A stretch of 64,000 nt of DNA from Ferroplasma acidarmanus Fer1 (GCF_000152265.2 NC_021592.1:186001-250000); one strand, 5' to 3'; positions 1 to 9,416 are shown, numbered from the stretch's first letter. A program made the numbers and translations. The notes: a model not told the origin generated them from the letters alone.

Positions 1-1288
1 TGGAAATATCATAATTATTTACAGAAAACTTCCTTGCATAATAATAAACTATGCTAAAATTAACTGCATTCATGGAGGAATAAGCAATTGCAGCGCCTAT
101 AATATTAAATCTTGGTATGAGTATGACAGAAAGGACAATATTGGATGCCAGTGCAAAACCGGAAGAATAAAGGAATATTCTGGTCTTTCTTATACTGGAG
201 ATGCCTGATGCAAGAACTGTTGTGCCGATAAAAATGGATGTTATGAACATAATTATAATGAGTGGAATATAAGCTATTGTATAATCTGAGCCTGCAAACT
301 CATAGAGTATTATTCTCGAAAGTGCGGCTATGCCAAGAGCTGCAGGTATGTAAATAAGTGAGACAATATTCAGAAGAATCCTGATACTTTTTCTGAAACC
401 TTCTTTATTATCCAGTGAAAAGAATGAGGAAAGCTTTGGAACGAGCAGGTTTGAAACAGGTACCACAAGGAATGTGGCAGCAGATGCTATGATCAGGGCA
501 AAATTATAAATCCCCAGATATGAAAGATTAATGAAATAGGAAACCACTATCCTGTCAATATATGTGGCGCTGGTTCCCATTATTGATGAAAAAAATAAGG
601 GAATAGAATAGTAAACAAGATTGCGGTATGGTTCTTTAACCGCTTTTGTCTGCAACCCGCTGAGCCTGTTATACACCTTATAAACAAAAATCATGAAAAG
701 CATGGCACTTATAATATTAATTGTTGCCAGCCCGGCTATCAGGTATACAGATTTTCCAGTAATAAAAAGCATTGAAAGCGGGAAGAAATAGGTAAAAATA
801 TTTATGAAAATGTAAATCAGTGAATATTTTTTATACTGGTTTAATCCAAGCAGCATTGAACCGGATACATTTATCATCACAGAACCAGCTATTGCAATTC
901 CAATAAGCTTGATTGACAGCACATAAGCGCTGCTGTGGAAAAATAATATTGCAATTTCACCTGCAGAGAAGTACATAAAGCCAAAAGCCGCAAGTGCTAA
1001 TATTATTGAAAATGCGATAGTTTGTTTCATTAATTTTATTACAGCGCTATGGTTTTCCCGTGCAATATGGTATGAAAGATAATGCTGGACACCGTTCGAA
1101 AGTCCGAACACAAATACAACAGCCATTATGTTCATTATAGCATATAGCAGAGAGATTGAACCTACTACGGAAACAGGCAGGAGATGTGCTATGAAAAAAT
1201 AAAACAGGCTGGAAGAAATAAACATAGAGGCAACTGCCGAATACTGAAATGTGACGCCAGAACTAAAAGATTCAGTTATATTACCCAA
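1..1288 (-). CDS. Polysaccharide flippase (Wzx/MATE-like), 3' end cut by window
   Basis: My translation of the minus strand from 1288 down to the window edge gives about 429 codons without a stop, almost entirely hydrophobic helices separated by short basic loops. This is the pattern of polysaccharide flippases (RfbX/Wzx, MVF superfamily), which move lipid-linked glycans across the membrane. Short basic loops follow the helices and a central P-[FL]-F-x-S segment sits where these proteins have one. The only upstream start in frame before a stop (TAG at 1307-1309) is TTG at 1286-1288; the first in-frame ATG is about 20 codons further in. The gene lies divergently from a DUF2079 envelope protein. 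The family call is by overall pattern; the substrate is unknown. Confidence 0.75.
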   Translation of the reverse strand, partial: MGNITESFSSGVTFQYSAVASMFISSSLFYFFIAHLLPVSVVGSISLLYAIMNIMAVVFVFGLSNGVQHYLSYHIARENHSAVIKLMKQTIAFSIILALAAFGFMYFSAGEIAILFFHSSAYVLSIKLIGIAIAGSVMINVSGSMLLGLNQYKKYSLIYIFINIFTYFFPLSMLFITGKSVYLIAGLATINIISAMLFMIFVYKVYNRLSGLQTKAVKEPYRNLVYYSIPLFFSSIMGTSATYIDRIVVSYFINLSYLGIYNFALIIASAATFLVVPVSNLLVPKLSSFFSLDNKEGFRKSIRILLNIVSLIYIPAALGIAALSRIILYEFAGSDYTIAYIPLIIIMFITSIFIGTTVLASGISSIRKTRIFLYSSGFALASNIVLSVILIPRFNIIGAAIAYSSMNAVNFSIVYYYARKFSVNNYDIS

Positions 1289-1642
1289 TGAATAGGTATA
1301 TAAATTCTAAATAAAAACTTATGCATAAAGATGTCGTTCCTGACTGTCCTGAAATAGGTCCCCATCATTAACATAAACACGGTTCAAATCGTTTATTTTG
1401 CGTATTTATTATATTATTTTTTCATCAGTTTATCACATTATAATCAACACCCAATATAAATCAATGTGCAGAATACCTAATTAACTTTATGAATAATTGA
1501 TACTGACAGATATTCAATTTGTTTTTAAGGTTAATAACATAAACTTTTTATAAATTATAAAAAAACTGCTTTTGAATAGAATATTGTAATGGCCTTTAGT
1601 TATATGATAAAATAAATATATCAATAAAGACTTGGCAGTTAG
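1289..1642. other. Divergent intergenic region, no gene seen
   Basis: This AT-rich stretch lies between two divergent envelope genes and should hold both promoters. A TATA-like run (aaataaatata, about 1611-1621) lies 25-30 nt before the ATG at 1643. On the other strand a T/A-rich run around 1315-1325 could serve the flippase. I see no RNA gene and no convincing small ORF. Confidence 0.5.
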
Positions 1643-3661
1643 ATGCAATTTGAGTGGATGCCCCTCCAGATAAAAAGAATATTTACGGATGGAAAGACTG
1701 TAAATTACCACAACATTCTTATTTTATTATCCATTATATTCGCTATTTTCTTTTCATTTTATTCTATATTAAAGGCATATACACTTAATGCGTATGCATG
1801 GGACCTGGGATTATATTCTCAGGCATTTTATTCATCCATGCACGGGCAATTATTCTATTCAAACCTGCTTGGAGAGAGTTATCTTGCAGAACATTTCTCG
1901 CCATTTATGTTTGCCCTTCTCGGTGTCTTTTACATATATCCGAATCCATACATATTGCTTATTATTCAGGCAGTATTCATAAGCTTCGCAACACTTCCAC
2001 TTTACTACATCTCCATGCATATTTTTTCCAGGATAAAGGAAACATACCCGGAAAACATAAAAAATCCTGCCCTTTATTCATTTATAATAGCAAGTGCCTT
2101 TCTACTTTCACCCTTAACAGAAAGCCCGATTTATTTTGATTTCCATTTAATGATATTTCTCCCATTCTTTTATTTTATGGCAATTTATTTTTACATTAAA
2201 AACAGGATGGCATGGAATATTGTTTTTCTTGCCCTGATAGTAAGCCTTCATGCTTCCTTTGTTTTTATTGTAGTAATGACATTAATAATGGAAATGATGA
2301 TATCACGGTATTATTTCAAAGAATCCGGCGAGCGGACAAAAAGAATGTCATACATATTTATCACATCACTTTTAGTTTTACTTATATATTATACTGCAGC
2401 AGGCTACCTCAAAGGAGACATAGCACATAGCCAGAGTATTTTGCTTTTCGCAAGTGGAGCTACGGGTTCTGCGTCGAGAAGCATAACTGGCCTTGTTTTA
2501 ACATTTTTTCTCCATCCATACAGATTTATGACTTATATCATCGCCAATTACCAGATTAAGCTCCTCTTCCTGGTTCTTGCATTTCTGGCCGTCGATTTTG
2601 CATTTTACCGTTTCCCTATTGGTTTAATCCCGGCTATTCCATATCTTGTATATGCCATGACTTCCTCATACATACCTTATTATTTTATAGGATACCAGTA
2701 CTCCATGATGTTTATACCCATGATATTTATCGCCGCCGTATTTGGAATATCTAAAATGATGGAATTTAAGCCTACGCCTTCAATTAAAACTAAACGGGCA
2801 TACAGGAATTTAAAAAATACCATGGTAGTTATTGCTGTATTTGCAATTGCAGCGTTTATAGTGGTGTCACCCATATCACCTGTATCTCTGGAACCTTCAG
2901 GCATCCATAATATTGTAAATGATTCAACAGGATATTCTGCAGAACGGAACCACCTTGTATATTCACTGGAAAATAATATAAGTATGAATTCGTCCCTTGT
3001 AACCGGCAACAACATTTACCCGCTATTTTATAGAGATTTAAACGCAACAGCGTTTCCGTACAATAATATTTCATCGCCATCTGTGCATTTTAAGTATCTA
3101 ATTGCAGATTTAAATGATAGCCAGACCTACATTGAAAATGCTTATAACATATCACTAGCAAATCTTGCATCGGATTATATGAATAGTGGTTCCTATGGCA
3201 TACTTGCTGAGGGTTACGGTGTGATAGCACTTGAACTCCATTATACAGGAAAACCATTAATATTTAACCCATTAAATATTTCCTATAGTTCAAAGGAATT
3301 TGACCATAATAACGGTAAGGTCTATGGCCCGATACCGGATAAAAACATGTCCAGTTTTCAAGAATTAGAAAATCTGGGGGCAGATGTTTTTTCCGGCAAC
3401 ACCACCTATCTTTTGCCCGGGAATTACAGCATATCTGTGTATTTAAACAGCAGCTATAAAATACCTGCATCCGGGATTAATATCACTATTCTCGACAATG
3501 GAAGGGTTTCTCTATATACGATAAATTCCAGCTCATACAGATTAAATGGTGAAACTTTAACATTCAATGTGAACAGCACAGAGATATATACTGGAGTTAC
3601 TTACGTATTCACCGGCGTTCCTTCCATAAATGGAATGTCAATAATGCAGAATTATGTATAA
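1643..3661 (+). CDS. DUF2079 polytopic membrane protein
   Basis: This 672-residue protein fits the DUF2079 family (archaeal/bacterial predicted membrane protein, COG3463). The hallmark is near residues 50-85: W-D-L-G-L-Y-x-Q-A-F followed by a short loop and A-E-H-F-S-P. The first 420 residues carry roughly ten membrane helices. The last 230 form a hydrophilic region rich in N-x-S/T sequons, so probably outside the cell and glycosylated. The family resembles GT-C glycosyltransferases in topology, but no activity has been shown, to my knowledge. The ATG has a TATA box about 25 nt upstream, typical of a leaderless archaeal transcript. The neighbouring flippase hints at envelope glycan work, by inference only. 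Confidence 0.8.
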   Translation: MQFEWMPLQIKRIFTDGKTVNYHNILILLSIIFAIFFSFYSILKAYTLNAYAWDLGLYSQAFYSSMHGQLFYSNLLGESYLAEHFSPFMFALLGVFYIYPNPYILLIIQAVFISFATLPLYYISMHIFSRIKETYPENIKNPALYSFIIASAFLLSPLTESPIYFDFHLMIFLPFFYFMAIYFYIKNRMAWNIVFLALIVSLHASFVFIVVMTLIMEMMISRYYFKESGERTKRMSYIFITSLLVLLIYYTAAGYLKGDIAHSQSILLFASGATGSASRSITGLVLTFFLHPYRFMTYIIANYQIKLLFLVLAFLAVDFAFYRFPIGLIPAIPYLVYAMTSSYIPYYFIGYQYSMMFIPMIFIAAVFGISKMMEFKPTPSIKTKRAYRNLKNTMVVIAVFAIAAFIVVSPISPVSLEPSGIHNIVNDSTGYSAERNHLVYSLENNISMNSSLVTGNNIYPLFYRDLNATAFPYNNISSPSVHFKYLIADLNDSQTYIENAYNISLANLASDYMNSGSYGILAEGYGVIALELHYTGKPLIFNPLNISYSSKEFDHNNGKVYGPIPDKNMSSFQELENLGADVFSGNTTYLLPGNYSISVYLNSSYKIPASGINITILDNGRVSLYTINSSSYRLNGETLTFNVNSTEIYTGVTYVFTGVPSINGMSIMQNYV

Positions 3662-3677
3662 CAAAAATAAAGAAAAA

Positions 3678-4568
3678 TCAGAAATTTATTATTCCCATAT
3701 TTTTTAATATTACATAACCTGCTGCAACATCTTCCAATCCTATTCCCATGGATTTAAATATGGTTTTATTTCCGGGATATTTGCCTTTATTTATCATATA
3801 ATCCTTCAACTCAACTATTTTTTCCTTTTTCTGTACACCCATTATTTCTGCCGATTCTTTCATTCCCTGTTCCAGATTTTCCACTATCACTACGTCAGAG
3901 TTGTCCAGTACATCAGGTGCGGCCTCCCTTCTGATAGGAAAATTGGATCCTGCGAGGTTTATATGGTACCGCTCTGGCAGCTGGCTATAGTTGAATATAG
4001 GGCTATTGCTATTCGTAATGCTTGTAATGACATCCGATTCCTTTAAAACATCAAGTGAGTCAACTGACTCTATTCCAAATTTGTCTGCAAAGGCCTTTGA
4101 ATGTGAAGGATTCTTTGAATATACATGGGCATGCTTTAAATTAAAAATCTCTTTCATTGCCAGAAACTGTGATTCTGCCTGGTATCCAGATCCTATAATC
4201 GTAAAATTTATGGATTTTTCTTTGACAACCTCTGAAGTCGCCATTGCAGCAAGCGCTCCTGTCCTGACCTGCCCAAGTGTGTTTGCCTCCAGTATGTAAA
4301 GGTCTTCAGGTTTTTCCGTATTGAATATTACAACTACAAAATGTATTCCGGATGGACCTGCATAATAGGTTTTTAATCCAGCTAAATGCCTATCCCCATA
4401 AACTCCTGGCATAGTATTAAGCATGCTATTATTATTCATTATTCTGTCTCTTGGATGGGCATCTGAAGCACCATTTCCGTAGGATTTGAAGGCTTTTCTT
4501 AACTCTTCAATGCATTCGCCCATTTTCAAATTTGATCTTACATCCTCTTCCGTTACGTAGGTAATCAT
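3678..4568 (-). CDS. Ornithine cyclodeaminase / mu-crystallin family NAD(P)-dependent enzyme
   Basis: The 296 residues match the ornithine cyclodeaminase/mu-crystallin/archaeal alanine dehydrogenase fold. A substrate-binding region holds G-L-K-T-Y near residue 65, then the segment G-Q-V-R-T-G-A-L-A-A. A Rossmann glycine motif G-S-G-Y-Q-A is near 125, and a conserved acidic A-P-D-V-L is near 220. Members deaminate ornithine or alanine, or reduce imines, with NAD(P). The chain is a little shorter than the usual 310-330. It is convergent with the DUF2079 gene (16 nt apart) and divergent from a radical SAM gene. Which amino acid it uses cannot be read from the sequence. Confidence 0.8.
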   Translation of the reverse strand: MITYVTEEDVRSNLKMGECIEELRKAFKSYGNGASDAHPRDRIMNNNSMLNTMPGVYGDRHLAGLKTYYAGPSGIHFVVVIFNTEKPEDLYILEANTLGQVRTGALAAMATSEVVKEKSINFTIIGSGYQAESQFLAMKEIFNLKHAHVYSKNPSHSKAFADKFGIESVDSLDVLKESDVITSITNSNSPIFNYSQLPERYHINLAGSNFPIRREAAPDVLDNSDVVIVENLEQGMKESAEIMGVQKKEKIVELKDYMINKGKYPGNKTIFKSMGIGLEDVAAGYVILKNMGIINF

Positions 4569-4737
4569 AAAATTTAATTGTTTTTGCTTTAATAAAATTT
4601 GTGTTTAAACCGCTATAATGTTTTAACTATAACTCCATTCAAAAAGAGATTCACCATTCTTATATTCATTACATTATAATTAATTGTTATAATATATACT
4701 GCGTAAAACGTAAATATTCGTTAATTATATAAATAGT

Positions 4738-6336
4738 ATGTCATTCAGGGCAGTTTTTATAAGGCCCAGCAATCGTACCGGGTCAGCATATTTAAGCAAG
4801 TGGGGGTTCCTTCCAGCACCCCTGGGTTTGTTAGCTCTAGCAGGAGAGATCAAAAGGATCCCGGATAGTAAAGTAAAAATTATAGACATGGAAGCAGATA
4901 ATATCTCCCTGGATGAGGCCATAATACAAATTCTTGAATTTAAGCCTGACCTGGTGGGAATTACACTTCATGCCACTGCTGCACACAATAATGCAGGGTA
5001 TATAGCCCGCGGTATCAAGAAAGCTAAACCGGATACAGTTCTTGTGGCGGGTGGCCACCATGCTACTTTTCTCCCGGAAGAACTTATAGAAGCGGGCTTC
5101 GATATATCTGTCCTTGGTGAAGGGGATGAAACCATTTATGATATAGCTATGGCAATAGTAGAAAATGGAAGCTTTAATCATATAAATGGAATAGTTTTCA
5201 GGGAGGATGGAAGCACCAAGCGGACAATGCCCAGAAAATTAATCCAGGACCTGGACACGCTTCCCATGCCCCCACTTGGACTTCTTGACCCTTCGAAATA
5301 CACATTCAAGGTATTTGGCACTGATGACAGGGTTATGTGCCTGGAGACTTCCCGCGGGTGCCCCTATGGCTGTGATTTCTGCTCGGTAACACCAACATGG
5401 GGAAATACCTGGAGAAACAAATCCAACGAACGTATTATAAAGGAAATGGAAAACGCTAAAAGTTATGGGTATAACTGGATATTCTTTACTGATGACATAT
5501 TCATAGTGGAGCCAAATGTTAAGCACAGGGAAGCTTTATTTGATATGATACTGGAAAAGAATCTTAATACTTCATGGATTGTCCAGATGCGCGTCGATGT
5601 TACATCACGCCATCCGGATCTGATTGAAAAGGCCGCTAAGGCTGGAATGAGCATTTCATTCCTTGGAGTGGAGTCAGGCAGTGAAGAGATATTAAAGAAA
5701 ATGCATAAGGGAGAATTTACTCCACAGTCCGCACAGGCAGTTAGAATTCTATCCAGCAATGACATCGTTGTCATAGTTGGCATGATGATTGGGGCACCAT
5801 ATGAAAGGTACCGTGATTTAAGATCCACGGTCAGATTTTCAAGGGAATTGGCAAGGGCAGGGGCCGATGCCCTTCAATTTTCAATATATACGCCACTTCC
5901 AGGTACCAGGATATTCGATGAAGCACTGGAGAAAAAGTCGCTCTTCACATTGGATTGGGATAGATTTGATGTCCTTACGCCTGTTATGAAAACCCGTGTC
6001 GGTCCGGTGCTTGACCAGATGGTGCAGTTCTATGCATCCTATTCATTCTATATCTATAAATTTTTAAGAGGAAAGATTATAGGATTGCAACTGGCCGGAA
6101 AAAAGAGAAAATTGATTGATACCGGAACAAAATTTATAGTTGATATGATGCCAGAATATTTACGGAGCATTGCCCGATTTCCCAGGCATTTGCTGGAAAC
6201 ATACGATATGTACTGGAACTCGAAGAAGAATGGATTTATCGGAAAAGAAGGGCATGAGGAACTTGTTTCCAATTCAAATAAGATAATTTATGATATGGGG
6301 AAAAAGAAAAATGTATATTATATGATAAAGCGTTAA
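4738..6336 (+). CDS. B12-binding-domain radical SAM protein
   Basis: Residues 1-150 form a cobalamin-binding Rossmann-like domain of the type seen in BchE/HpnR-like enzymes (P-L-G-L-L-A-L-A followed by V-G-I-T and a V-A-G-G-H-H turn). Residues 195-420 are a radical SAM barrel with the C-x3-C-x2-C cluster motif in R-G-C-P-Y-G-C-D-F-C. A 110-residue helical C-terminal tail follows. Length (532) and order match COG1032 Fe-S oxidoreductases. Such enzymes methylate or cyclise unactivated carbons; in archaea this group includes GDGT ring synthases (GrsA/B), a plausible but unproven job in a tetraether-lipid organism. It lacks the multiple extra cysteine motifs of tetraether synthase (Tes). ATG at 4738 follows an AT-rich promoter. 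Confidence 0.85.
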   Translation: MSFRAVFIRPSNRTGSAYLSKWGFLPAPLGLLALAGEIKRIPDSKVKIIDMEADNISLDEAIIQILEFKPDLVGITLHATAAHNNAGYIARGIKKAKPDTVLVAGGHHATFLPEELIEAGFDISVLGEGDETIYDIAMAIVENGSFNHINGIVFREDGSTKRTMPRKLIQDLDTLPMPPLGLLDPSKYTFKVFGTDDRVMCLETSRGCPYGCDFCSVTPTWGNTWRNKSNERIIKEMENAKSYGYNWIFFTDDIFIVEPNVKHREALFDMILEKNLNTSWIVQMRVDVTSRHPDLIEKAAKAGMSISFLGVESGSEEILKKMHKGEFTPQSAQAVRILSSNDIVVIVGMMIGAPYERYRDLRSTVRFSRELARAGADALQFSIYTPLPGTRIFDEALEKKSLFTLDWDRFDVLTPVMKTRVGPVLDQMVQFYASYSFYIYKFLRGKIIGLQLAGKKRKLIDTGTKFIVDMMPEYLRSIARFPRHLLETYDMYWNSKKNGFIGKEGHEELVSNSNKIIYDMGKKKNVYYMIKR

Positions 6337-6402
6337 ATGCAGATTGCCAGATGGCTTCACCATATCATATTTTTATAAAAATTGCTGTTAAATACCGGCT
6401 AA

Positions 6403-6483
6403 ATGCATATTATTGTACCGCAGGTTATTGTACCGCAGGTTATTGTACCGCAGGTTATTGTACCGCAGGTTATTGTGGATTAA
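6403..6483 (+). CDS. Micro-ORF of four IVPQV pentapeptide repeats (26 aa)
   Basis: ATG at 6403 opens a 26-codon frame reading M-H-I, then four exact copies of I-V-P-Q-V, then I-V-D and TAA at 6481-6483. The coding text is the 15-bp tandem repeat described separately. A TATA-like box (tttttataaaa, about 6370-6380) lies about 28 nt before the ATG, the spacing used by leaderless genes in this window. The stop sits only 2 nt from the convergent stop of the GntR gene. The unit is a multiple of three, so copy-number change would keep the frame. It may be a real expressed peptide or a chance reading of a minisatellite; I recognise no homologue. Confidence 0.35.
   Translation: MHIIVPQVIVPQVIVPQVIVPQVIVD
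6411..6477. repeat. 15-bp tandem repeat, four perfect copies plus partial
   Basis: The unit TATTGTACCGCAGGT occurs at 6411-6425, 6426-6440, 6441-6455 and 6456-6470 without a mismatch, followed by a 6-7 bp partial copy. Perfect identity suggests recent slippage expansion. It lies between convergent genes and is open in all three forward frames. I see no other copy of the unit in the window. Confidence 0.97.
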
Positions 6484-6485
6484 TT

Positions 6486-6869
6486 TTAATCTGACCTTAT
6501 GGAAGAAATTATTCTTTTAACGCTCTCAATTATATCATTCTCAGTATAACCCATCGCAAGTGCCTCGTTTACCATATCCTTTTCCTTTTCAATTAATTTT
6601 GTTCCTTTTTCCGAATTATTTCCACCAGCAATTGCATATTTCTTGCTTTTTCCAAGAACGATAATTCCATTGTTTCGCAATTTCTGGTATGCCTGGTTTA
6701 CAGTATGAAAGTTTATATCGAGCACGCTGGCAAGTGTTCTGGATGATGGGAGAACGTCACCAGGATTTAATTTTCGGGTTGAAATATTATATGTTATCTG
6801 ATTGTAAATCTGCAGATACAGCGGTTGTTCAGAATTTCTATCAATAACAATTTCTAAAGTTTTTACCAT
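6486..6869 (-). CDS. GntR-family transcriptional regulator (YtrA-like)
   Basis: A 127-residue protein with an N-terminal winged helix-turn-helix of the GntR type: P-L-Y-L-Q-I-Y-N-Q-I near residues 15-25, then P-G-D-V-L-P-S-S-R-T-L-A and the recognition helix with T-V-N-Q-A-Y. Only a short helical tail follows, as in the YtrA subfamily, which lacks a large ligand domain. It is the gene after an APC permease on the same strand (66 nt gap). A 17-bp inverted repeat between its TATA box and ATG suggests autoregulation, and control of the permease is a reasonable guess. The effector is unknown. Confidence 0.88.
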   Translation of the reverse strand: MVKTLEIVIDRNSEQPLYLQIYNQITYNISTRKLNPGDVLPSSRTLASVLDINFHTVNQAYQKLRNNGIIVLGKSKKYAIAGGNNSEKGTKLIEKEKDMVNEALAMGYTENDIIESVKRIISSIRSD

Positions 6870-6872
6870 ATG

Positions 6873-6889
6873 TTATAGTTATTCTATAA
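6873..6889 (-). promoter_or_regulatory. Candidate GntR operator over its own promoter
   Basis: TTATAG and CTATAA form perfect 6-bp arms around a 5-nt spacer. The site starts 3 nt upstream of the GntR ATG (6869) and immediately downstream of a minus-strand TATA box near 6890-6900. A repressor bound here would block transcription start. Because the arms are AT-only apart from one G/C, chance is not negligible. Confidence 0.4.
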
Positions 6890-6935
6890 TAATATAAATT
6901 TATTACGTTCATAAAATACTAAAAAATTTAAATTT

Positions 6936-8612
6936 TTACTGGGACTCTTCCACTTCCGGTTTACTATTCTGGCTATCTTTCCAATCGGCTTCACCCTGTT
7001 TTGTGTAGAGTTGCTCAGTAAAGTCCTTGTGTATAAATTGCTTTTTAAAGCCAGACAGCACACCAAGCGGATATATTACAAAGAGTCCCACTATAAAGGT
7101 TATGATAGTTCCCTGCAGGTATGTAAAGTATTGCGGAAATACAGCAGATGTCAATCCATCGTGGCTTGTAGCAACCATAAAAGTTGCGAATCCTATAAAG
7201 AATACATACCACAGGGCATTTTTTGCACCTATTTTTACCTTTGAAAGGGCACCGAACAGTACTGCACCAGCAGCTATGAGTATTACAGCATAGGGTTCAG
7301 ATGGCCATCCTGTCCAGAACACGATTAGGGCTGAACCGGCTGTAGCAAGTGGCGCTATGATACTCATTCCACGTACCATATCTTTCTTCTTTGTTATTCC
7401 CTGCCTCCTTGTTACCATAAGGGCGATTGGATTAGTTATCAGCCCGATGTAACCTGCTGCAGTTGCATCGTCTATAAAGGTATATATGCTTGGTACAGGC
7501 GCAGTCACAAATACAAGCACTACACCAACTACCGCGAATATAATTAAAGACCACAATGGTACCGAATGCTTGCTTTCGATGCTTTTTAATTTATTTGACA
7601 TATAGCCAGATCTTCCCATGGAGAAAAGAACCCTGGTTCCTGAACCCAGGTAAATGTAACCGGTAACAAATGGAGTTAGCACTCCTGTTATTACAGCAGC
7701 TATAAATACAAATGGGAATGGCTTGGACAGCAAGAAAAATGGATTATCCCCATGGAAAGCCGCCTGCACGCCCAGGAAGTTCCCGGGTATTACACCAATA
7801 AGTGACCAGTTTGTCCCCATTGTGAGAGCAAAGGCTACACTGATATATATTAATGTTTCAAATAATAGAACCATTCCTATTGCCCTTGGCATTTTGCTTC
7901 TGTTATTTGTTTCTTCAGCGAGGTCAGGTATTACCCGTATTGCACCGAAATCATACATTGCGTATGGCATTATAGAGAATAGAGGAATAGCAACTCCGTA
8001 TGGGGCGAAGCCATATTTGTAGAAATTGGCGTAATCAAAGGCAAAAAATACTAATCCAAGCGACATTGACAGGTAAAAGAATATTTTAACAGCACCTGTA
8101 TATAGCGTAGATTTTCCGAACTGCTTTATACCATAATAGTTAAATGGAATTAAGCCGAGCATAAGTGCAAGCCCCAGTGCCACACCGGTATATGTGGGAG
8201 CCCCGCTGGCGGCCAGAAAAATGGGGTCAAAATAATTTATACCTGCTATTATGGAAATTACTTCAACCGGCGGTATAAACAGATACCAGATAATATCGGA
8301 CATGGCATTTATGATGTTTGTCCATCGCCCATGTGTATAAATTGAATACCTTGTTGGGCCACCCGCCTCCGGGTAGGTAACACCAAGTTCCATGTATGTC
8401 AATCCTATCAGGGAATATATAGCGGCACCCAGTATAAATGCCAGAATTGCTTCAGGCCCTGCTATAGTTATCATAGCAACTGTTCCAAACAAAGCTCCAT
8501 TACCAAATGCACCTACAAGACCGACCATAAGCATTTGATTAAATGTCAGGTCTTTTTTAAGTCTTGGTTTTCGTTTTATTATATTGTGTTTCATAGTATT
8601 AGAGTTTTCCAT
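6936..8612 (-). CDS. APC-family amino acid permease
   Basis: The 558-residue protein has about twelve to fourteen membrane helices and the APC superfamily N-terminal signature: the first helix reads G-L-V-G-A-F-G-N-G-A, followed by a conserved helix with G-A-A-I-Y-S-L-I-G-L-T-Y-x-E-L. A charged segment (D-L-A-E-E-T-N-N-R) near residue 230 is the usual E-E-x-x-N/P loop before helix 6. Such permeases import amino acids or amines by proton or cation symport. A hydrophilic 35-residue tail ends the protein. An alternative start is the internal ATG seven codons in. A GntR gene follows. Substrate unknown. Confidence 0.85.
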   Translation of the reverse strand: MENSNTMKHNIIKRKPRLKKDLTFNQMLMVGLVGAFGNGALFGTVAMITIAGPEAILAFILGAAIYSLIGLTYMELGVTYPEAGGPTRYSIYTHGRWTNIINAMSDIIWYLFIPPVEVISIIAGINYFDPIFLAASGAPTYTGVALGLALMLGLIPFNYYGIKQFGKSTLYTGAVKIFFYLSMSLGLVFFAFDYANFYKYGFAPYGVAIPLFSIMPYAMYDFGAIRVIPDLAEETNNRSKMPRAIGMVLLFETLIYISVAFALTMGTNWSLIGVIPGNFLGVQAAFHGDNPFFLLSKPFPFVFIAAVITGVLTPFVTGYIYLGSGTRVLFSMGRSGYMSNKLKSIESKHSVPLWSLIIFAVVGVVLVFVTAPVPSIYTFIDDATAAGYIGLITNPIALMVTRRQGITKKKDMVRGMSIIAPLATAGSALIVFWTGWPSEPYAVILIAAGAVLFGALSKVKIGAKNALWYVFFIGFATFMVATSHDGLTSAVFPQYFTYLQGTIITFIVGLFVIYPLGVLSGFKKQFIHKDFTEQLYTKQGEADWKDSQNSKPEVEESQ

Positions 8613-8909
8613 AATAGTTGTTTAGTGCATATTTATATTTAAATATTCATGAAAAAGAATATATATGTGGACTTAAATCATCGAAAATTTGCATAATTGA
8701 AAAATTATAAAAATATGGTTATTTTAAAGGATTGGTTTTAGAATATTATGCGAAAATGAAAGGGTAAATTTATATTACATGTACTGAACAACAGTATAGA
8801 AATTTTTTGAATACGTATCTAAAAATTCTTTAAGCGACCAGGGAATTACCATCTGAAAATATAAAAATAACAAAATAGAGAGATATTTTATTGGAATTAG
8901 ATTAATTTA

Positions 8910-9416
8910 TCAAAGAAGTGATTCTTTAATTTGCTTTATGGCCTCATCTTTTCCTTTGAAATCATGGAAGGTCATAAATTTGCCCTTTTCCAGTTCTTTA
9001 TAGTGCTGGAAGAAATGCTTTATCTTATCTTTAACGGCATCAGGGACATCCTTTATGTCAGTGTATTCTTTAGACATCGGGTCCACCTTATCCAGTGGTA
9101 CCGCTATAACCTTATTGTCAGAACCTTCCTCATCGCTCATTTCAGCTATGCCGATAGCCCTGCATTTAACTATGGCACCAGAAGGCATAGGTACAGATGA
9201 AATAACAAGGACATCAAGCGGATCCTCATCCTTTGCTTTTGTGTTAAGCACAAACCCGTAATTTGTCGGGTATACCATTGATGTAAAAAGTATTCGATCT
9301 AAAACTATATTTTCTACATCAAATTTATATTCAAGCTTTGTGTTTCCTCCCTGGGGAATTTCTATAAAGACATAGAAAGAGTCAGGGAAATTTTCTGTCT
9401 GCACATTAAATTTCAT
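8910..9416 (-). CDS. ppa: Inorganic pyrophosphatase, family I
   Basis: At 168 residues this has the normal length of a soluble family I pyrophosphatase, which hydrolyses the diphosphate released by biosynthetic reactions. The signature D-E-D-P-L-D-V-L-V-I holds the Mg-binding aspartates. The K-Y motif before it (K-L-E-Y-K-F-D), Y-P-T-N-Y-G-F and the late D-x-x-D-x-x-P-x-x-K region are all present. ATG at 9416 has a TATA-like stretch upstream. Monocistronic by position; nothing unusual. Confidence 0.95.
   Translation of the reverse strand: MKFNVQTENFPDSFYVFIEIPQGGNTKLEYKFDVENIVLDRILFTSMVYPTNYGFVLNTKAKDEDPLDVLVISSVPMPSGAIVKCRAIGIAEMSDEEGSDNKVIAVPLDKVDPMSKEYTDIKDVPDAVKDKIKHFFQHYKELEKGKFMTFHDFKGKDEAIKQIKESLL

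Noticed and set aside
6411-6477. CRISPR-like array reading of the 15-bp repeats
   Set aside because: Repeats are directly adjacent with no spacers and too short, and no cas genes are in the window.
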